Assembly (NCBI GenBank): GCA_012295275.1 | Contig: CM022668.1 | Span: forward strand, 7,886,818 to 7,936,817 | Source of the DNA: Chrysomallon squamiferum | Taxonomy: Eukaryota; Mollusca; Gastropoda; Neomphalida; Peltospiridae | Direction: 5' to 3' | DNA: 50,000 nucleotides | Shown: one piece after another, positions 32,800 through 44,869 of the stretch | Position numbering within the stretch: the first letter of the stretch is position 1 | Layout: every line of letters begins with the position of its first letter | Notes under the pieces: model-generated | Told to the model about the DNA's origin: nothing | What the model saw: the letters and a program-made list of their open reading frames with translations, nothing else | The model's database searches: none | Translations under genes and position numbers: made by a program

Positions 32800-33640
32800 C
32801 TTAGAGATTTATACGTAGATAAAAGTATATTTTTATCTTTGCTAGAATCCCCTTCCTTGTCTCTTTCAATTAGTCTCTTTTACCTTTTTACCTTCAGCCA
32901 TTCACCGAATTTAGTTTCGTTTTTCTGTTTTTTTTCTTCATTCATCAATGTATTGATTCTCTCAAACAGGCTTATCTGGACTTATTTAATCCTGAAATTC
33001 AGTTACTTTTAATAACAGCTAACTATATTAAACTTCGATGTTTGAAAGACTTTGCTTTTCGTTGATATCGGAAAGCAATTTTCTCCAGAAATCTTTCTCC
33101 TCGCTTTTAATGGAAAAAAAAGAAGAAAAAAGAGAAGAAGTTCAAAGTCCAAGGAATTACCAACAGTTAACTTTGATGGAGAATGAGTCAGTATGTTTCT
33201 GGACAATTTTCAAACAAGGAGCGCGTAATTAGTTCAGAATGTTTCTTGAAACCGTAGAGATATTTGCTTTTATTCTTTTTCTTTCTTTCTTTTTTTTTTT
33301 TCTTTTTTTTCGTTCCAGTCCTGACGCTGGGAGTATTAAAAGCTTTTAGAAGATAGAGAGAGTAATCTCGTTTATTAACACCAACGTAAACGATACATCT
33401 TTTTTCTACTCAAGCCTCGTTTTCAGATGTATAAATGCTGGTTTCGGTGTCATATGCTGAGTAAAAAAATATGTTTTTTAGTTTGTAGGCAGACGTGAAC
33501 AGTACATGCGCTCGAGTCAAAGAATTTTCTTAAAAGTACAACTACACATTTCATTTCTAGATAGAGAGATAGCTGACAGACAGATTGATGTACAGATATG
33601 TAAATAAGTAGGTAGAGAAGAAAAGCCAGACAAGTTAAAA
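32800..33640. other. AT-rich, mostly unique sequence
   Basis: T-rich runs near 32920 and 33275-33312. Two opposing frames at 33009-33232 are short and featureless. No gene recognised. Confidence 0.4.
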
Positions 33641-34044
33641 CATATTATACACACACACATATATATGTACATACATATACATCAATATCTACATACATAT
33701 GTGTGTATGTGTGTATTTGTGTGTGTATAGATATATATATATACATACATGCATACACACAAACACACAAAAGCAAACCCTGACATCATACATGCATATA
33801 TACATTCACATATGCATAAATATTCTCTCTCTCTCTCTCTCTCTCTCAACACTAACACTCACATATATATACGCATACATGCATATATAAACACCTAGAC
33901 ATACACATGTTCATATAGACACATACATTTTCACATACACACATTATCACACATATACGTAACTATGTACACAGAAATGCATACACAGACACACATGTTC
34001 TGACATACATAGACACACATAAACACACACACACACGCTAATCT

Positions 34045-34045
<1 letters not shown>
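33640..34045. repeat. CA/TA/GT-rich compound tract
   Basis: Degenerate ACAC, ATAT and TGTG words with (CT)n at 33824-33847. tttgtgtgtgtat at 33716-33728 can pair with atacacacaaa at 33763-33773 around a TA-rich loop. Confidence 0.8.
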
Positions 34046-34592
<547 letters not shown>

Positions 34593-34599
34593 CAGCGAG

Positions 34600-35263
34600 A
34601 GACAAAGTCTTATTAAACGAGACTGTTACAATGAAAGAGTTTGTGAGCGGAAATACATTTCACATTCCTGAAATCTCATCTACTCACAACATACACAATT
34701 CTTTTTATAGAGATTAAAAATATTCATATCTGTGTGTTAAAGTGTGTGTGTGATGATGTAAATAAATACTATAAGTCTAACCAAAGTCGTAATTACTGGT
34801 CTAGAAATATTATATCACAGTTTTTATTATTAATTTATTTTTATTTGTTTATTATTATTATTTTTTATAATGATTAAATATATGTAATATCTGTGTCTGT
34901 CTGTCTGTATGTTTGTTTCTCCTCTGACCGTCCACTCATTGTCCATCATTAGTCCTTTCATCCGTGAATGCATCCGTCAGTCTATTATGTATATAATAGC
35001 ATGCTGTGTATAATATGTATGTATGTGTGTGCATGCGTGCGTGCGTGTGTGTGTATTTAAGTGTATTTATATTTGGTGACAAAGGAGAAAGAGGTAATAA
35101 CAAATAATGGTAATTCCTAGCAGGTAAATAATGCACAATAAGCACAAAAGAAACAGCAAGAACAATGGGAATATTAACAAAGAAACGAACAAAATAATAA
35201 TAAAATAACCAGAAAACAAAAACAGCAGCAGCAACAACAACAGCTATTATAATAATTAAAAAA
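34600..35263. other. AT-rich sequence with short simple repeats
   Basis: GT-rich words at 34740 and 35015-35060, CTGT at 34893-34908, CAA/CAG triplets at 35218-35245. No gene. Confidence 0.45.
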
Positions 35264-36067
35264 ATATACTTGTGTACAAGGCGACCTTATGTATAAGTCG
35301 ATGTGTATTTTAAGACCAAAAATTGCGTCATTTTAGGTATTACTTGTGTATAAGTCGACTGTAGATTCCAGGCACCGTCACTATTTTTAGACCAGTGTGA
35401 CAGTGCCATGAAGGCCTACATTGTACGCCTACTGTAACATAACTTGCACGAGCTGTAACTTGCACGAACATACCATAATAACGTAAATGCATGTATTACA
35501 CGAGCTATAGCCTAAATGTATCATAAATAGTATCTCTTTAATGTAATAGGTCTAACATGGAGACCTAACTTACCGTTATATTTAGCCGTTCTATGATTTA
35601 CAAAATTTGTCGGTAGTGGATATTAATGACAATTGCAATATTATTTCACCAAATTCTTTACAATTAAACAAGTGAGTTTTGTTTATGAAATTAGGACCGA
35701 TATTTAGTGTAATTTGGCAGAGAAGTCTGCATTCCTAGATCATTGCAAGACGCCCTAAGGCATAACGCCGTACTGACGGTTTTCTTGCTTTAAAATGTAT
35801 TTTTATGTAATTAAACGGAAGAATATAATGTTTTACCTTCATATTTGGTTTTGTTATTTAATTTTTCAAAAATTTTTATACGATAAAATTATATTTTTGA
35901 AAAGCTGAAAGACCGCGATTATTTTAGATGCATCCCGTAGCAAAAAATAGTCAAAATGGCGACTCTTCGGCAACAGCTACAAAAGCATTACCTATGTATA
36001 AGTCGACCCCCAAAATATTACCTTAATATAGTCTCCCAAAAATTCGACTTATACACAAGTATATACG
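35264..36067. mobile_element. Non-autonomous DNA transposon with terminal inverted repeats
   Basis: The left end, atatacttgtgtacaaggcg (35264-35283), is the inverted partner of the right end, cgacttatacacaagtatat (36045-36064), with two mismatches in the outer 20 bp. The flanking TA on both sides fits a TA target duplication as in Tc1/mariner-like elements. Extra copies of the end motif lie inside: tatgtataagtcga at 35288 and 35992, and acttgtgtataagtcga at 35342. At about 0.8 kb with no long frame it cannot encode its own transposase. The superfamily is not certain. Confidence 0.8.
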
Positions 36068-36069
36068 GA

Positions 36070-36418
36070 AAATAAAATCAACCTTGAATCCTACCTGTTT
36101 ATAAAATCTTTATAATTCGCTTATTTGATTAGGCAGTTGATAATCCATTTATTAATCTTAATCCGGATTTAATAACCTGATATTCTAGGAGTCGAGGTAC
36201 AAAATATATTTAGACAAACAACAATCGCTCAAAACTTGTAATTAATTACAACAGAAATATACCTTAATTAAGCGACTGTGACGTTATTCGTTTATGACGT
36301 CATTTACGCTAATTTCCATTTGTACTGTTACCAAGGGTCTTTCTAGTCCTCAGTGAAGTGTTGCGTGGGTGTATGGTTTGGATCAGTAGTAGGTGGATTT
36401 CCTTGTTGTTGATTCTAA
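36070..36418. other. Low-repeat segment with a CRE
   Basis: Unique DNA. cgtttatgacgtcat at 36289-36303 contains TGACGTCA (36295-36302) and matches 3184-3198 exactly over 15 bp. A half CRE, tgacgtt, lies 15 bp upstream (36279-36285). No gene. Confidence 0.4.
36295..36302. promoter_or_regulatory. CRE (TGACGTCA)
   Basis: Perfect 8-bp CREB/ATF palindrome sharing its left flank with the site at 3190. Confidence 0.5.
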
Positions 36419-36419
36419 A

Positions 36420-36470
36420 TTTACTACTACTACTACTACTACTACTACTACAGTAGCAGTAGTACGTCAG
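36420..36470. repeat. (TAC)n with an inverted arm
   Basis: TAC units at 36420-36451 followed by agtagcagtagtac, allowing a CTACTAC/GTAGTAG-type hairpin. Confidence 0.85.
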
Positions 36471-36493
36471 TAAGTACATTAACGTAAATCAAA

Positions 36494-36520
36494 TATACAT
36501 ATATATATATATATATATAA

Positions 36521-36568
<48 letters not shown>

Positions 36569-36985
36569 TATATATTTATATATATATATATATATAAATA
36601 AATAAACAAACAAATGGAATAAACGAATAATATAAAGAACAAACAAAGAATATATATATATTAAAAACAAAACGGATTACTAAATAAATAAAACAAACAA
36701 ATGGAATAAAAGAAAACAAACAAAAAAACAAAAAAAGCAAAACAAAAGAACAAAACGGAACCAACGAATAAATAAAAATTAAATAAAACAAAAAAAAACA
36801 AACAAACAAACAAAAGAACAAAAGAATGACACGAATAAAAAAAAAAACCAAAAAAAAAACCCCAATTAATAAATAAATAAATAATAATAAAGAATGACAA
36901 TAAAACCCAGTAATAATAATAATAAAATAATATTAGATAATAAAATAATAATAACAACACATTAGAAGAGAAAATAATAAACAAA

Positions 36986-37020
<35 letters not shown>

Positions 37021-37026
37021 GTAAAT
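36494..37026. repeat. (TA)n blocks then AAAT/AAAC-rich DNA
   Basis: TA arrays at 36498-36518, 36524-36566 and 36572-36594, then AAAT/AAAC units ending in (AAAT)n at 36978-37020. Large minus-strand Phe/Leu/Tyr frames are artefacts. Confidence 0.93.
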
Positions 37027-37034
37027 AAAACAAT

Positions 37035-37255
37035 AAAGCAGTGTTTACGGCTGGTGAAAGCGGATAGGCCGCCTTTAATTGGATCGTCTCAGTTTATTCA
37101 AAACCTGCCACTTGCCTCCAGCAGGTGCCGATAAAATCGTTTATGGTAAATTGAACAAAACGAAAAGAAAATAAAGACGTGTATCAGATGGCTGTGGTTT
37201 TAATATGCATAAATAAATACTAAACAGATTACAACAGGACACGAGAGCGGCGGAA

Positions 37256-37257
<2 letters not shown>
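37035..37257. other. Short low-repeat segment
   Basis: Unique DNA with ctccagcaggtgccg near 37116, including an E-box-like caggtg. No gene. Confidence 0.3.
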
Positions 37258-37557
<300 letters not shown>

Positions 37558-37619
37558 AATTATATTTTGTTTGATTGTGAAAAATTTTCTAGATGAACAA
37601 AATTATCTTATCTACTTTT

Positions 37620-37945
37620 ATTTAGGATACGAAAATAAAAAGAAATAAAAAATGCCGAGAACGATAGATAGTTAGATAAATAGATAGATAGACAGGTAGA
37701 TGTACAGACATAGGTAATAAACAGTTAGTGAGAAAGACAAAGTTTGTGTTCAGTTAAAATGAAAAAAACAAAACAAAAGAAAGAAAGATATGAAAAAGAA
37801 CAAATGAACGAGAAATAAAAGAAAGAAGAAAGGAAGCGTAAAAAGAACAACAAAACAAATAAAAAGAACAAAATAACTAAGAAAGAAAGAAATAAGAAAA
37901 AACAAAACAACAACGAAATAAACAAACAAACCAACTAATTAACTT
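37620..37945. repeat. GATA units and A/G-rich tract
   Basis: GATA units at 37663-37692, then A-rich purine DNA. Confidence 0.85.
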
Positions 37946-37949
37946 ACTA

Positions 37950-38755
37950 AAGATATTTCTAGGTTATCTGCCTTTTTGATCCACAATCCCATAATACCTT
38001 TGATTTATTCATTTACTTAATTATAATACATCATCCAGCAGTGGCTTCTGATCACTGGTTTGAGCAAACAGCCTGAACGTAATTCGGAACATGTGGGATC
38101 AAATCTCGCCGGTAAACCTACTGAACTATTTCCCGTTCCAGCCACTGTTCTGTCAAACAGCTAGACATGTCTGAAAGAAAACATAAAAGGCACCATTGGT
38201 GTTCACAGATAATTCTATAAGTTATGGAATATCAGAAGAAAATGTACTCCCTTTCGCTCTCAGTTCCACCATTTTCCTAATTTCAAATAAAATGTTTGTA
38301 GAGCCAGGACTGAGACGAAGAAAACAAGTCAACAGTTGGAAAGGGAAAACAAAATTTGACTCTGGTTTGTTTTTGGTCTTTTTCGTTTCTTCTAAAACAC
38401 AAAATTTAAAAACATTCCTCTAAGCTGTATCGATCCTGGAATGATTCACGCTGCAGGGTGGGTACTGGGTGTGGGGAGGTTCGAGTCACACCCGCGTCAT
38501 ATGACTGCGGGGATTAGTCAGAAAGCGTGGAAACAAGAGCGTAAATAAGAAATTATTTTGACAGATTACTTTCGTGTTCATCTGGGAATTTCTGCGAGGA
38601 GGATGCATGAGAAGCGAGTCTGCACAGAATGAGTCATCAACTCGCTCATTAATTATTCAGTTTGTCATCGCATAACCGTTTATACAGCTCAGAACCTAAT
38701 CCTTGACATGTTGTTCTTTAGTGCAGCCAGGTCACGGTAGTTTAAACATTATTTA
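37950..38755. other. Low-repeat island with weak tRNA-like words
   Basis: About 800 bp nearly free of simple repeats. Two B-box-like words were seen on plus: gggatcaaatctc at 38095-38107 and ggttcgagtc at 38478-38487; neither has a clear A box. The 75-codon frame at 38196-38423 matches nothing recognised. Confidence 0.35.
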
Positions 38756-38790
38756 TTTGTTTGTTTGTTTGTTTATTATTGTTATTGTTG

Positions 38791-38834
<44 letters not shown>
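38756..38834. repeat. (TTTG)n and (ATT)n
   Basis: TTTG at 38756-38774; ATT at 38793-38834. Confidence 0.95.
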
Positions 38835-38836
<2 letters not shown>

Positions 38837-38901
38837 TTATTATATTCGTATTCTGTTTGTGAAACTATAGCTACCTCTCGTTATCTATCTAGCTAACTAG
38901 T

Positions 38902-39055
<154 letters not shown>

Positions 39056-39224
39056 TACTTTTTATTTGTGAAAAATTCATCACCACTTCGTTGTCATCAC
39101 TATCATCAACAACATCGGTTAAACAAAATTTCTACAAGTGCAATATTATAGTCTATTCATTTTACATAAGCTTGTATTTCTTAACAGATTAAAACATTAA
39201 ATGTATTAATTAACAGTATAAACC

Positions 39225-39300
39225 CGTCACTGGTATCGAACCAAGAGTCTTGAAATAGTAGAGCCAATATTCAAACAATATTACCGCAATAATGAAGACA
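39225..39300 (-). repeat. Candidate tRNA-derived SINE remnant
   Basis: The minus strand carries ggttcgatacc (plus 39233-39243), a perfect match to the B-box consensus GGTTCGANNCC. It is preceded by gcggtaatattgtttgaata (plus 39269-39288), which lies at the right distance for an A-box region but matches it weakly. Confidence 0.5.
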
Positions 39301-39339
39301 AAACAAATATTTACGCGCTTTTTTTCTCTTAAAAATAAT

Positions 39340-39845
39340 TAATTTTTCAGACACATATTTCACAATAACGGATGCAGCGAAAGAAAAATGTACCTTAGCA
39401 CGAATAAGAGTTCCATCGACAGGGGAGCTAACCTATATTTGTAAAAAATGTTTTTTGTTCGGCCCTCATTCCGTTAGGTGATGCGGACAACAACATATTG
39501 TGTGTAAATGAACTGCAGTCCCTGCTCGCCAATAACTCGGATTTAATTCCGATATCCAATACATTTTGACAAACTTTACACTAATCGGTCTTAACGACAT
39601 TCGCTGGGGGATAACCAGCTCTCGCGTCCTCCGGCCATTTTCTTTTCGCAAATACCCTCGCTCCCCTGAGTCTGATTAACGCCAACCGACTTATGTCAAA
39701 GCACAACGAGCATTAATTTCATACAGCTCTGCAGTGACGTGTTTTCATAGCCATCTCCCTGGGAGACCTGTGCTCCCTTATACACCATCCACCCCATTTA
39801 TAGTGAAATGATCTTTCGCTATCTTTGATTTGTAGAAAGAAAATC
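39340..39845. other. Low-repeat island
   Basis: About 500 bp of unique, CpG-containing DNA with TAATTT/AATTA cores. The minus-strand frame (39466-39651, 61 codons) has no recognisable domain. Candidate regulatory DNA by composition only. Confidence 0.35.
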
Positions 39846-39864
39846 ATAAATATAGAAAAAAAAA

Positions 39865-39918
39865 TAATAATAATAAAAGATAAAAAAAAAATTAATAATA
39901 ATAATAATAATAATAATG

Positions 39919-39990
<72 letters not shown>

Positions 39991-40003
39991 TTAACAACAA
40001 CCC

Positions 40004-40034
<31 letters not shown>

Positions 40035-40090
40035 AATAATAAATAAATAAATTAAAAATTAAAATAAAATAAAATAAATAAATAAACAAA
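39865..40090. repeat. (AAT)n-(AAC)n-(AAAT)n block
   Basis: AAT at 39892-39991, AAC at 39992-40031, then AAT/AAAT to 40088. The poly-Asn and poly-Leu frames are artefacts. Confidence 0.96.
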
Positions 40091-40169
40091 AATACATTTT
40101 GAAAATAAGATTATTACTTCTTAGTCAAATTAATATTAATATAGAGATAAATTCACTTACATTTATTTA

Positions 40170-40740
40170 TTATTTATTGAGATTTCTGAAGGGTGGCACG
40201 TATCATCAGAACTGCACTGTCTGCTCTAAACAGACATAAAAAGGTTTACATAAAATGCTGTGTTTTGTTTGCTACAGTCACGTGTGTCTGTGACGTACAA
40301 AGCTGTTGTTTGGTCTCAATGTTTTCTTCAAAGGCCTCGACCTCTGCACTGCAGATGAATGTAGCTGTTATCAGGATGTGACGTCACAATCTATCAACCT
40401 TAAGGTCGCTGGATTAATCACTGACGCCGCTGATTAACATTCTTTTTAAAGCATTTTATTTAAAGCGTGTTATTAAATGCATACGTGCACTCGGAGAAAG
40501 AAAACGTACGTGACTTGAACCTAAGTAACCGGAGAGTAAAAAACACTGCGCATGCTCAGTAGCTCGCTGTTTACATCTAGTGACCCGCCAGCTTGGTGCT
40601 TACACGAGTGTCTGTTTCCGGTTACAACAGGAAATACTTCATTCCATTGACGGGCAATGTTGGTCAGCGGGAAACAGGAAGGGTTAAAAATCTTGGCGTG
40701 CAAATAAGAATAAAGAAAAGTTGAAAACAAGACGAAGTCT
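40170..40740. promoter_or_regulatory. Promoter-like motif cluster (CRE, NRF1, ETS)
   Basis: A low-repeat, CpG-containing island. It holds a CRE gtgacgtcac (40378-40387), an NRF1-like tgcgcatgctca (40547-40558) and ETS-type GGAA words: accggag (40528-40534), ttccggtt (40616-40623), acaggaaat (40627-40635) and acaggaag (40674-40681). This mix is typical of TATA-less animal promoters, but no gene body, start or direction can be assigned in this window. At 40402-40413 the words aaggtcgctgg resemble the tRNA-like remnant at 4251. Confidence 0.35.
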
Positions 40741-40749
40741 GGAAGTCTA

Positions 40750-40815
40750 CGTTTTTTTTATTTCTTATTTTTTTTTTATTTTTTATTTTTATTTTATTTA
40801 TTATTTTATTATTAT
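40750..40815. repeat. T/A-rich low-complexity tract
   Basis: TTTTA/TTTAT units. Confidence 0.85.
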
Positions 40816-40879
40816 GAACGGGGCTAACGGGTCAATGTTTCGATTACTTGCTGAGTATTTAAGGAATGTTACGGTTACT

Positions 40880-41450
40880 TCTTTTTTGTTTATTGCGGTT
40901 GTTGTTGTTGTTTCTATCGCCTTGGTTCTTAGTGGTAGTGCTAGTACTTCTACTGGCATTAGTAGCGATAATAATATAGCCTTAAAAGCAACGGTAATAA
41001 TAATTGTAAGTGGTAGTAGTAGCAGCACTAGCAGTATTAGTATTAGTAGTAGTAGTAGTAGTAGTAAAATGGTAGCAATACTAATAGCGATTGTAGTATA
41101 GGTAGCAGCAATATATAATAGCAGTGGGAATAGCAGTAGAAGTGGCAATAGTCGAAGTAGTAATTGTAATAGTAATACTAATCACAGAAGCAGTAGTAGC
41201 AGAAGAAAAAGAAAAAGAAAGATTTGTAAAGAAGTAGTAATGATTTATTAGAAAACTAAGAGAAAAACAGCGGAAAAACAGCGGAAAAACAGCAGCAACA
41301 ACAACCACACCCATAACAACAACAACAGCAATGAATGGATGAATGTTTAACGACATCCCAGCACAATCAACAACAGAAACACCACCAGCAACCACATTAA
41401 CAGTAATAACAGCAGCAGCAATAGCAGCAACAGCAACTGCAGCAATTATG
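40880..41450. repeat. Degenerate TAG/GTT/CAG trinucleotide tract
   Basis: TTG then TAG triplets, CAG/CAA at 41290-41445, and three 11-bp units gaaaaacagcg at 41262-41294. Long frames on both strands are artefacts. Confidence 0.85.
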
Positions 41451-41970
41451 ACGGCATTAAACTCAGCAGGTTGTCACAAAGGAAATCTACAACGCTACTT
41501 ATCTACATAATATTATTTCCTGGTCTGTCAGCACATGAATTCTTTGTATGTTTTTGTGCAGGTACAATACTCCATAGCAGCGAGAATAATAACAGAGCTT
41601 CATACATCTATTTTTAATTATTATCTTTATTTTGTTTCCTCCACTAATCAATACTTCATAATTCGCTTATTACAGACCTCGGTCGCTATTACTATATTCC
41701 TATTTCGGTTGCACAATACATGAAAAGAGATTTTATGCAGCATGTACGGGCGTTATTTACAGAACGTGAAATAAAATATAAATTAAAAAATAATAATAAT
41801 AATAAAAAAAAAGATTGAAAAAAAAGAGTAATAATCGAAAGTACGTATGTACCAAGAACAGCTGGTTTAAACATTAATGTAAATTATTTTCTTATTGTCA
41901 GATAGAGTTTATACGAGCGAGCCGCCCATGGAAAGAGGAGAATATCGAGTAGAAATACAATTTATTCACT
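41450..41970. other. AT-rich sequence, nothing recognised
   Basis: Short AAT run at 41791-41803; no gene. Confidence 0.4.
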
Positions 41971-41973
41971 CGT

Positions 41974-42060
41974 GATGCTGAGCTGGTCAAGCGGAAAATT
42001 GCTTGTTTGTGGGTTGCGCTACAGCAGTTTTCATTGTGTATTCAACCACTTTTGAAGCCT
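41974..42060 (+). repeat. Candidate tRNA-derived fragment
   Basis: tgctgagctggtcaagcgg at 41976-41994 resembles the D-arm/A box of Ser/Leu-type tRNAs. A degenerate gggttgcgctac follows at 42011-42022 where a B box might be. It cannot fold as a complete tRNA by eye. Confidence 0.35.
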
Positions 42061-42180
42061 TTTGTTTTCCAGTTCGGAATACTTGAGAAAGACGAGTCCT
42101 TGATTAGTTTGTTGAGTTTGTCAAAAGTGCATGACGGCAGATCAAAATGTTAGTAGGTGATGACACGTTGGAGGGAGGAG

Positions 42181-42184
<4 letters not shown>

Positions 42185-42260
<76 letters not shown>
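42185..42260. repeat. (GA)n microsatellite
   Basis: 38 GA units after a GGAG-rich lead-in. Confidence 0.97.
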
Positions 42261-42263
<3 letters not shown>

Positions 42264-42394
42264 GAATAAATGAATAGAGAGTGATAGGCTGACAAGTTAG
42301 GAAAATAAGTAAAAAGAAAAGTGCTGGAAAGTAATCAACGAAATGTAGCATAATATTAAGCAGAGGACAGAAGAAACAAGTACAGATTTAATTA

Positions 42395-42560
42395 CATAAA
42401 ATAATAAAATAATAAATAAATAAATAAACAAATAAAAACGAATGAAAGAATATCAATAAACACACGGTCGATAGACAGAGCAGTTAGTATTTTTGTGGTT
42501 GTAAAATCAGATAGGAAATAAATAAATAAATAAATAAACAAATAAATAAATAAAAGTCAA
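42395..42560. repeat. (AAAT)n-rich tract
   Basis: AAAT/AAAC runs at 42402-42437 and 42518-42555. Confidence 0.88.
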
Positions 42561-42599
42561 GGGAACATCAAAGCAGAAAGACGCAGACAGAATTAATAA

Positions 42600-43310
42600 T
42601 CGCTGAAAAGTGAAATGATTTAAAAAGTAAAAAGATTTTTCGTGTACGGCTCGCCGAGGAGGCCATTTCGACAATGAAACGTTACGCGAGAGGCGAGTGG
42701 AACGAGTATTTGCTCTCAGATTACTTAACTTTAACGAGTTAAAAACCTCGCAGATCTTTATTGCGCCACCCCGCCTCTTTTCACGACGGCGTCACGACTG
42801 ATGTAGGTGGCGCTGTGTCATGCCGCTTAACTCTAAATCATAATTTCGTTCCCGTTAATTGACCACTGCGGGCAGAATAATCAAATTTTGATGTGAAAAC
42901 TGTTTATCAGACAGGCGGCTTATTATCACCGGCAACAAAGAGCTGTGGACGTCTCCGTCGTGCCTGCGAGAAGTGAAGTGGCAAGTCTAAGTGGCCTCCA
43001 TTTTGAACTGGACGGCGATAAGGAAAGGGTTATTCCCTCCTCAGGATAGAGGAGCACCGTTCTGAAAGGCAGCCGAGCAGGCCGTCAATCGTGGACACGT
43101 TAACGCGCGATGTGAAGTGACAGAACGCAAAGCTTCTTTCTTCAGCGGTCTTAGGCTGAGAGGAAGAGAAGAGGGAGCCGCGCGTGCGCATTTCTCACCA
43201 TCAGAGAGCAATTACCGCTGTCCTCAGAGCGCGGATGACGTGCATTTATCCAATCCTCTTTGTGTTCGAGTGCCTCGCCTTCAAAACAAGTGTAAATGAT
43301 ATTTCCAGCC
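42600..43310. other. Long G+C/CpG-richer low-repeat island
   Basis: About 700 bp with many CpGs and no simple repeat, the most gene-like composition in the window. CTCF-like cores occur as gggtggcgc on minus (plus 42763-42771) and aggtggcgc on plus (42805-42813). Other visible words include aacaaag (42934-42940, SOX/TCF type) and several TAAT cores. The 60-codon frame at 43117-43299 and its opposite frame show no domain. I read it as candidate regulatory/insulator DNA; a non-coding first exon or CpG promoter is possible. Confidence 0.4.
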
Positions 43311-43364
43311 ACTGGACTCAGTTTAGCTAGCTGTTCATTTAGCCGTTCAAGGCAAACACATGAA

Positions 43365-44200
43365 ATTAAAAGTAAAGGTGCCGACACAGGGGGTAATCGG
43401 CTGGAACGATTTCAAACTTCAGTTACTCACTTCTTATTCATGGTCAAAAATAAAGATGCAGTCATACAAAATAATAGTTTTGATATTTGTAGTAATGATA
43501 GATTATTTTTTTTTCATTATTCATTGAAATCAAATGAATTTAGAACTAAAGGTGCTGACACGCGATATTACTTTATGTGAGGACGCTTTCGAACTCACTT
43601 TATATTTACACCCAAAATAAAGATGCTGTCATACAAAATGATTTTTTGTTTAAATGATATGTTCCAAGTTTACTTGCTAACTTTTTGTTCACAACAGGCA
43701 CACTGATTTAAAATTAAACATACATGTCAACACAAGATAATTTATTCGAACGATTTCGTAGTTCAACTGCTCATTTTACTGTTATACGATAGAATAGGCA
43801 CAATAATTTTTAAAAAATATTTTCTGAGTTTAGTCACTGAGTGATGAAAGAAAACCTAGAATTAATAATATAGCTGCTGACACACCAGACAATCGATGCC
43901 AAAAATTTCATAATTCAGTCACTTTTTTGTGCCTAAGGTAAAACAGAAATGATTTTATTTTTGTAAATGCAGTTACTCATTATGGATTCACATTAAAGAG
44001 AAATGCTGCTGTCATATGAATTAATTGGTGAAAACGATTTTTGATTGATTAGTACGTATACACCAAATACAAATAAAGGTGCTATAACTAGATATAACCG
44101 GAGATAACAATTTTTAAAAATTTCTTATTGAGTCACTCTTTTCATTCGCAAGAAAGATATGGAATAAAATAAAGGTGCAATCATACGGTGTAATCTACTT
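43365..44200. repeat. Very degenerate ~80-bp tandem repeat
   Basis: Phrases like aataaagatgctgtcataca recur near 43371, 43450, 43547, 43616, 43715, 43792, 43873, 44001, 44071 and 44171. A second phrase, cagttactcacttttt-like, falls between most of them (43418, 43668, 43762, 43830, 43915, 43971, 44129). Spacing is 60-100 bp. The best pair of neighbours (43450 and 43616) suggests a ~170-bp dimer. No coding frame. Confidence 0.65.
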
Positions 44201-44299
44201 AAAAAGGAAAATAAAAATGCAAGGGTTGTGGGAGACTGTGTAATTAGATAATGGAGAATATTGCTAACTATTTAGTTTCTTTCTTTCTTCATACTTGCA

Positions 44300-44515
44300 G
44301 CATACAAAAACATACACACGCAAACACAGACAAAAACGCACAATGCACATACTCACACATATAAACACAAACACAAAATATACTCACAGTTACACACATA
44401 CACATATTAGCAGATACACATACACACACTCATAAAGACACGCATACAAAAACAAACATATGCATACACAAACACACACAGACATACACATGCACACACA
44501 GACATACAGATACAT
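44300..44515. repeat. Degenerate CA-rich tract
   Basis: ACAC/ACAT words with interruptions. Confidence 0.88.
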
Positions 44516-44582
44516 GTTTAATTAGAATAACAAAATCAGATATGTTAGACCTTGAAAGTAGCTGCAGTAAAAACAATTTAAA

Positions 44583-44586
<4 letters not shown>

Positions 44587-44665
<79 letters not shown>
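44587..44665. repeat. (AAC)n then (AAT)n
   Basis: AAC at 44587-44621, AAT at 44621-44665. Poly-Leu minus-strand frame is an artefact. Confidence 0.96.
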
Positions 44666-44692
44666 GAAATAATAAAGATACAGTATAACACA

Positions 44693-44775
44693 TGTTATTG
44701 GACCAAGTGGAATCGATCCCGCAGACCAGCGTGTGTGATAACACTAATAAACAAGCGTTCTAAAACACGTCCTGT
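44693..44775 (-). repeat. Candidate tRNA-derived SINE remnant
   Basis: The minus strand has gggatcgattcc (plus 44709-44720), a B-box match with one change. Its A-box region is gtgttttagaacgc (plus 44755-44768), close to the GTGGTTAGAGCGC type. Spacing fits a tRNA-like head. Confidence 0.5.
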
Positions 44776-44869
44776 TTTTTTCATTGTGTTTCACTTCTAC
44801 ACAACACGACACGCTTCACAATTTTATTTCATTATTAAATCGGCTGATATGTTAATTCTGCACGACATT

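Noticed and set aside
35951-36007. Short ATG-initiated frame inside the transposon as a transposase remnant
   Set aside because: Only about 19 codons before it merges with the repeated end motif; no catalytic or DNA-binding motif is visible.
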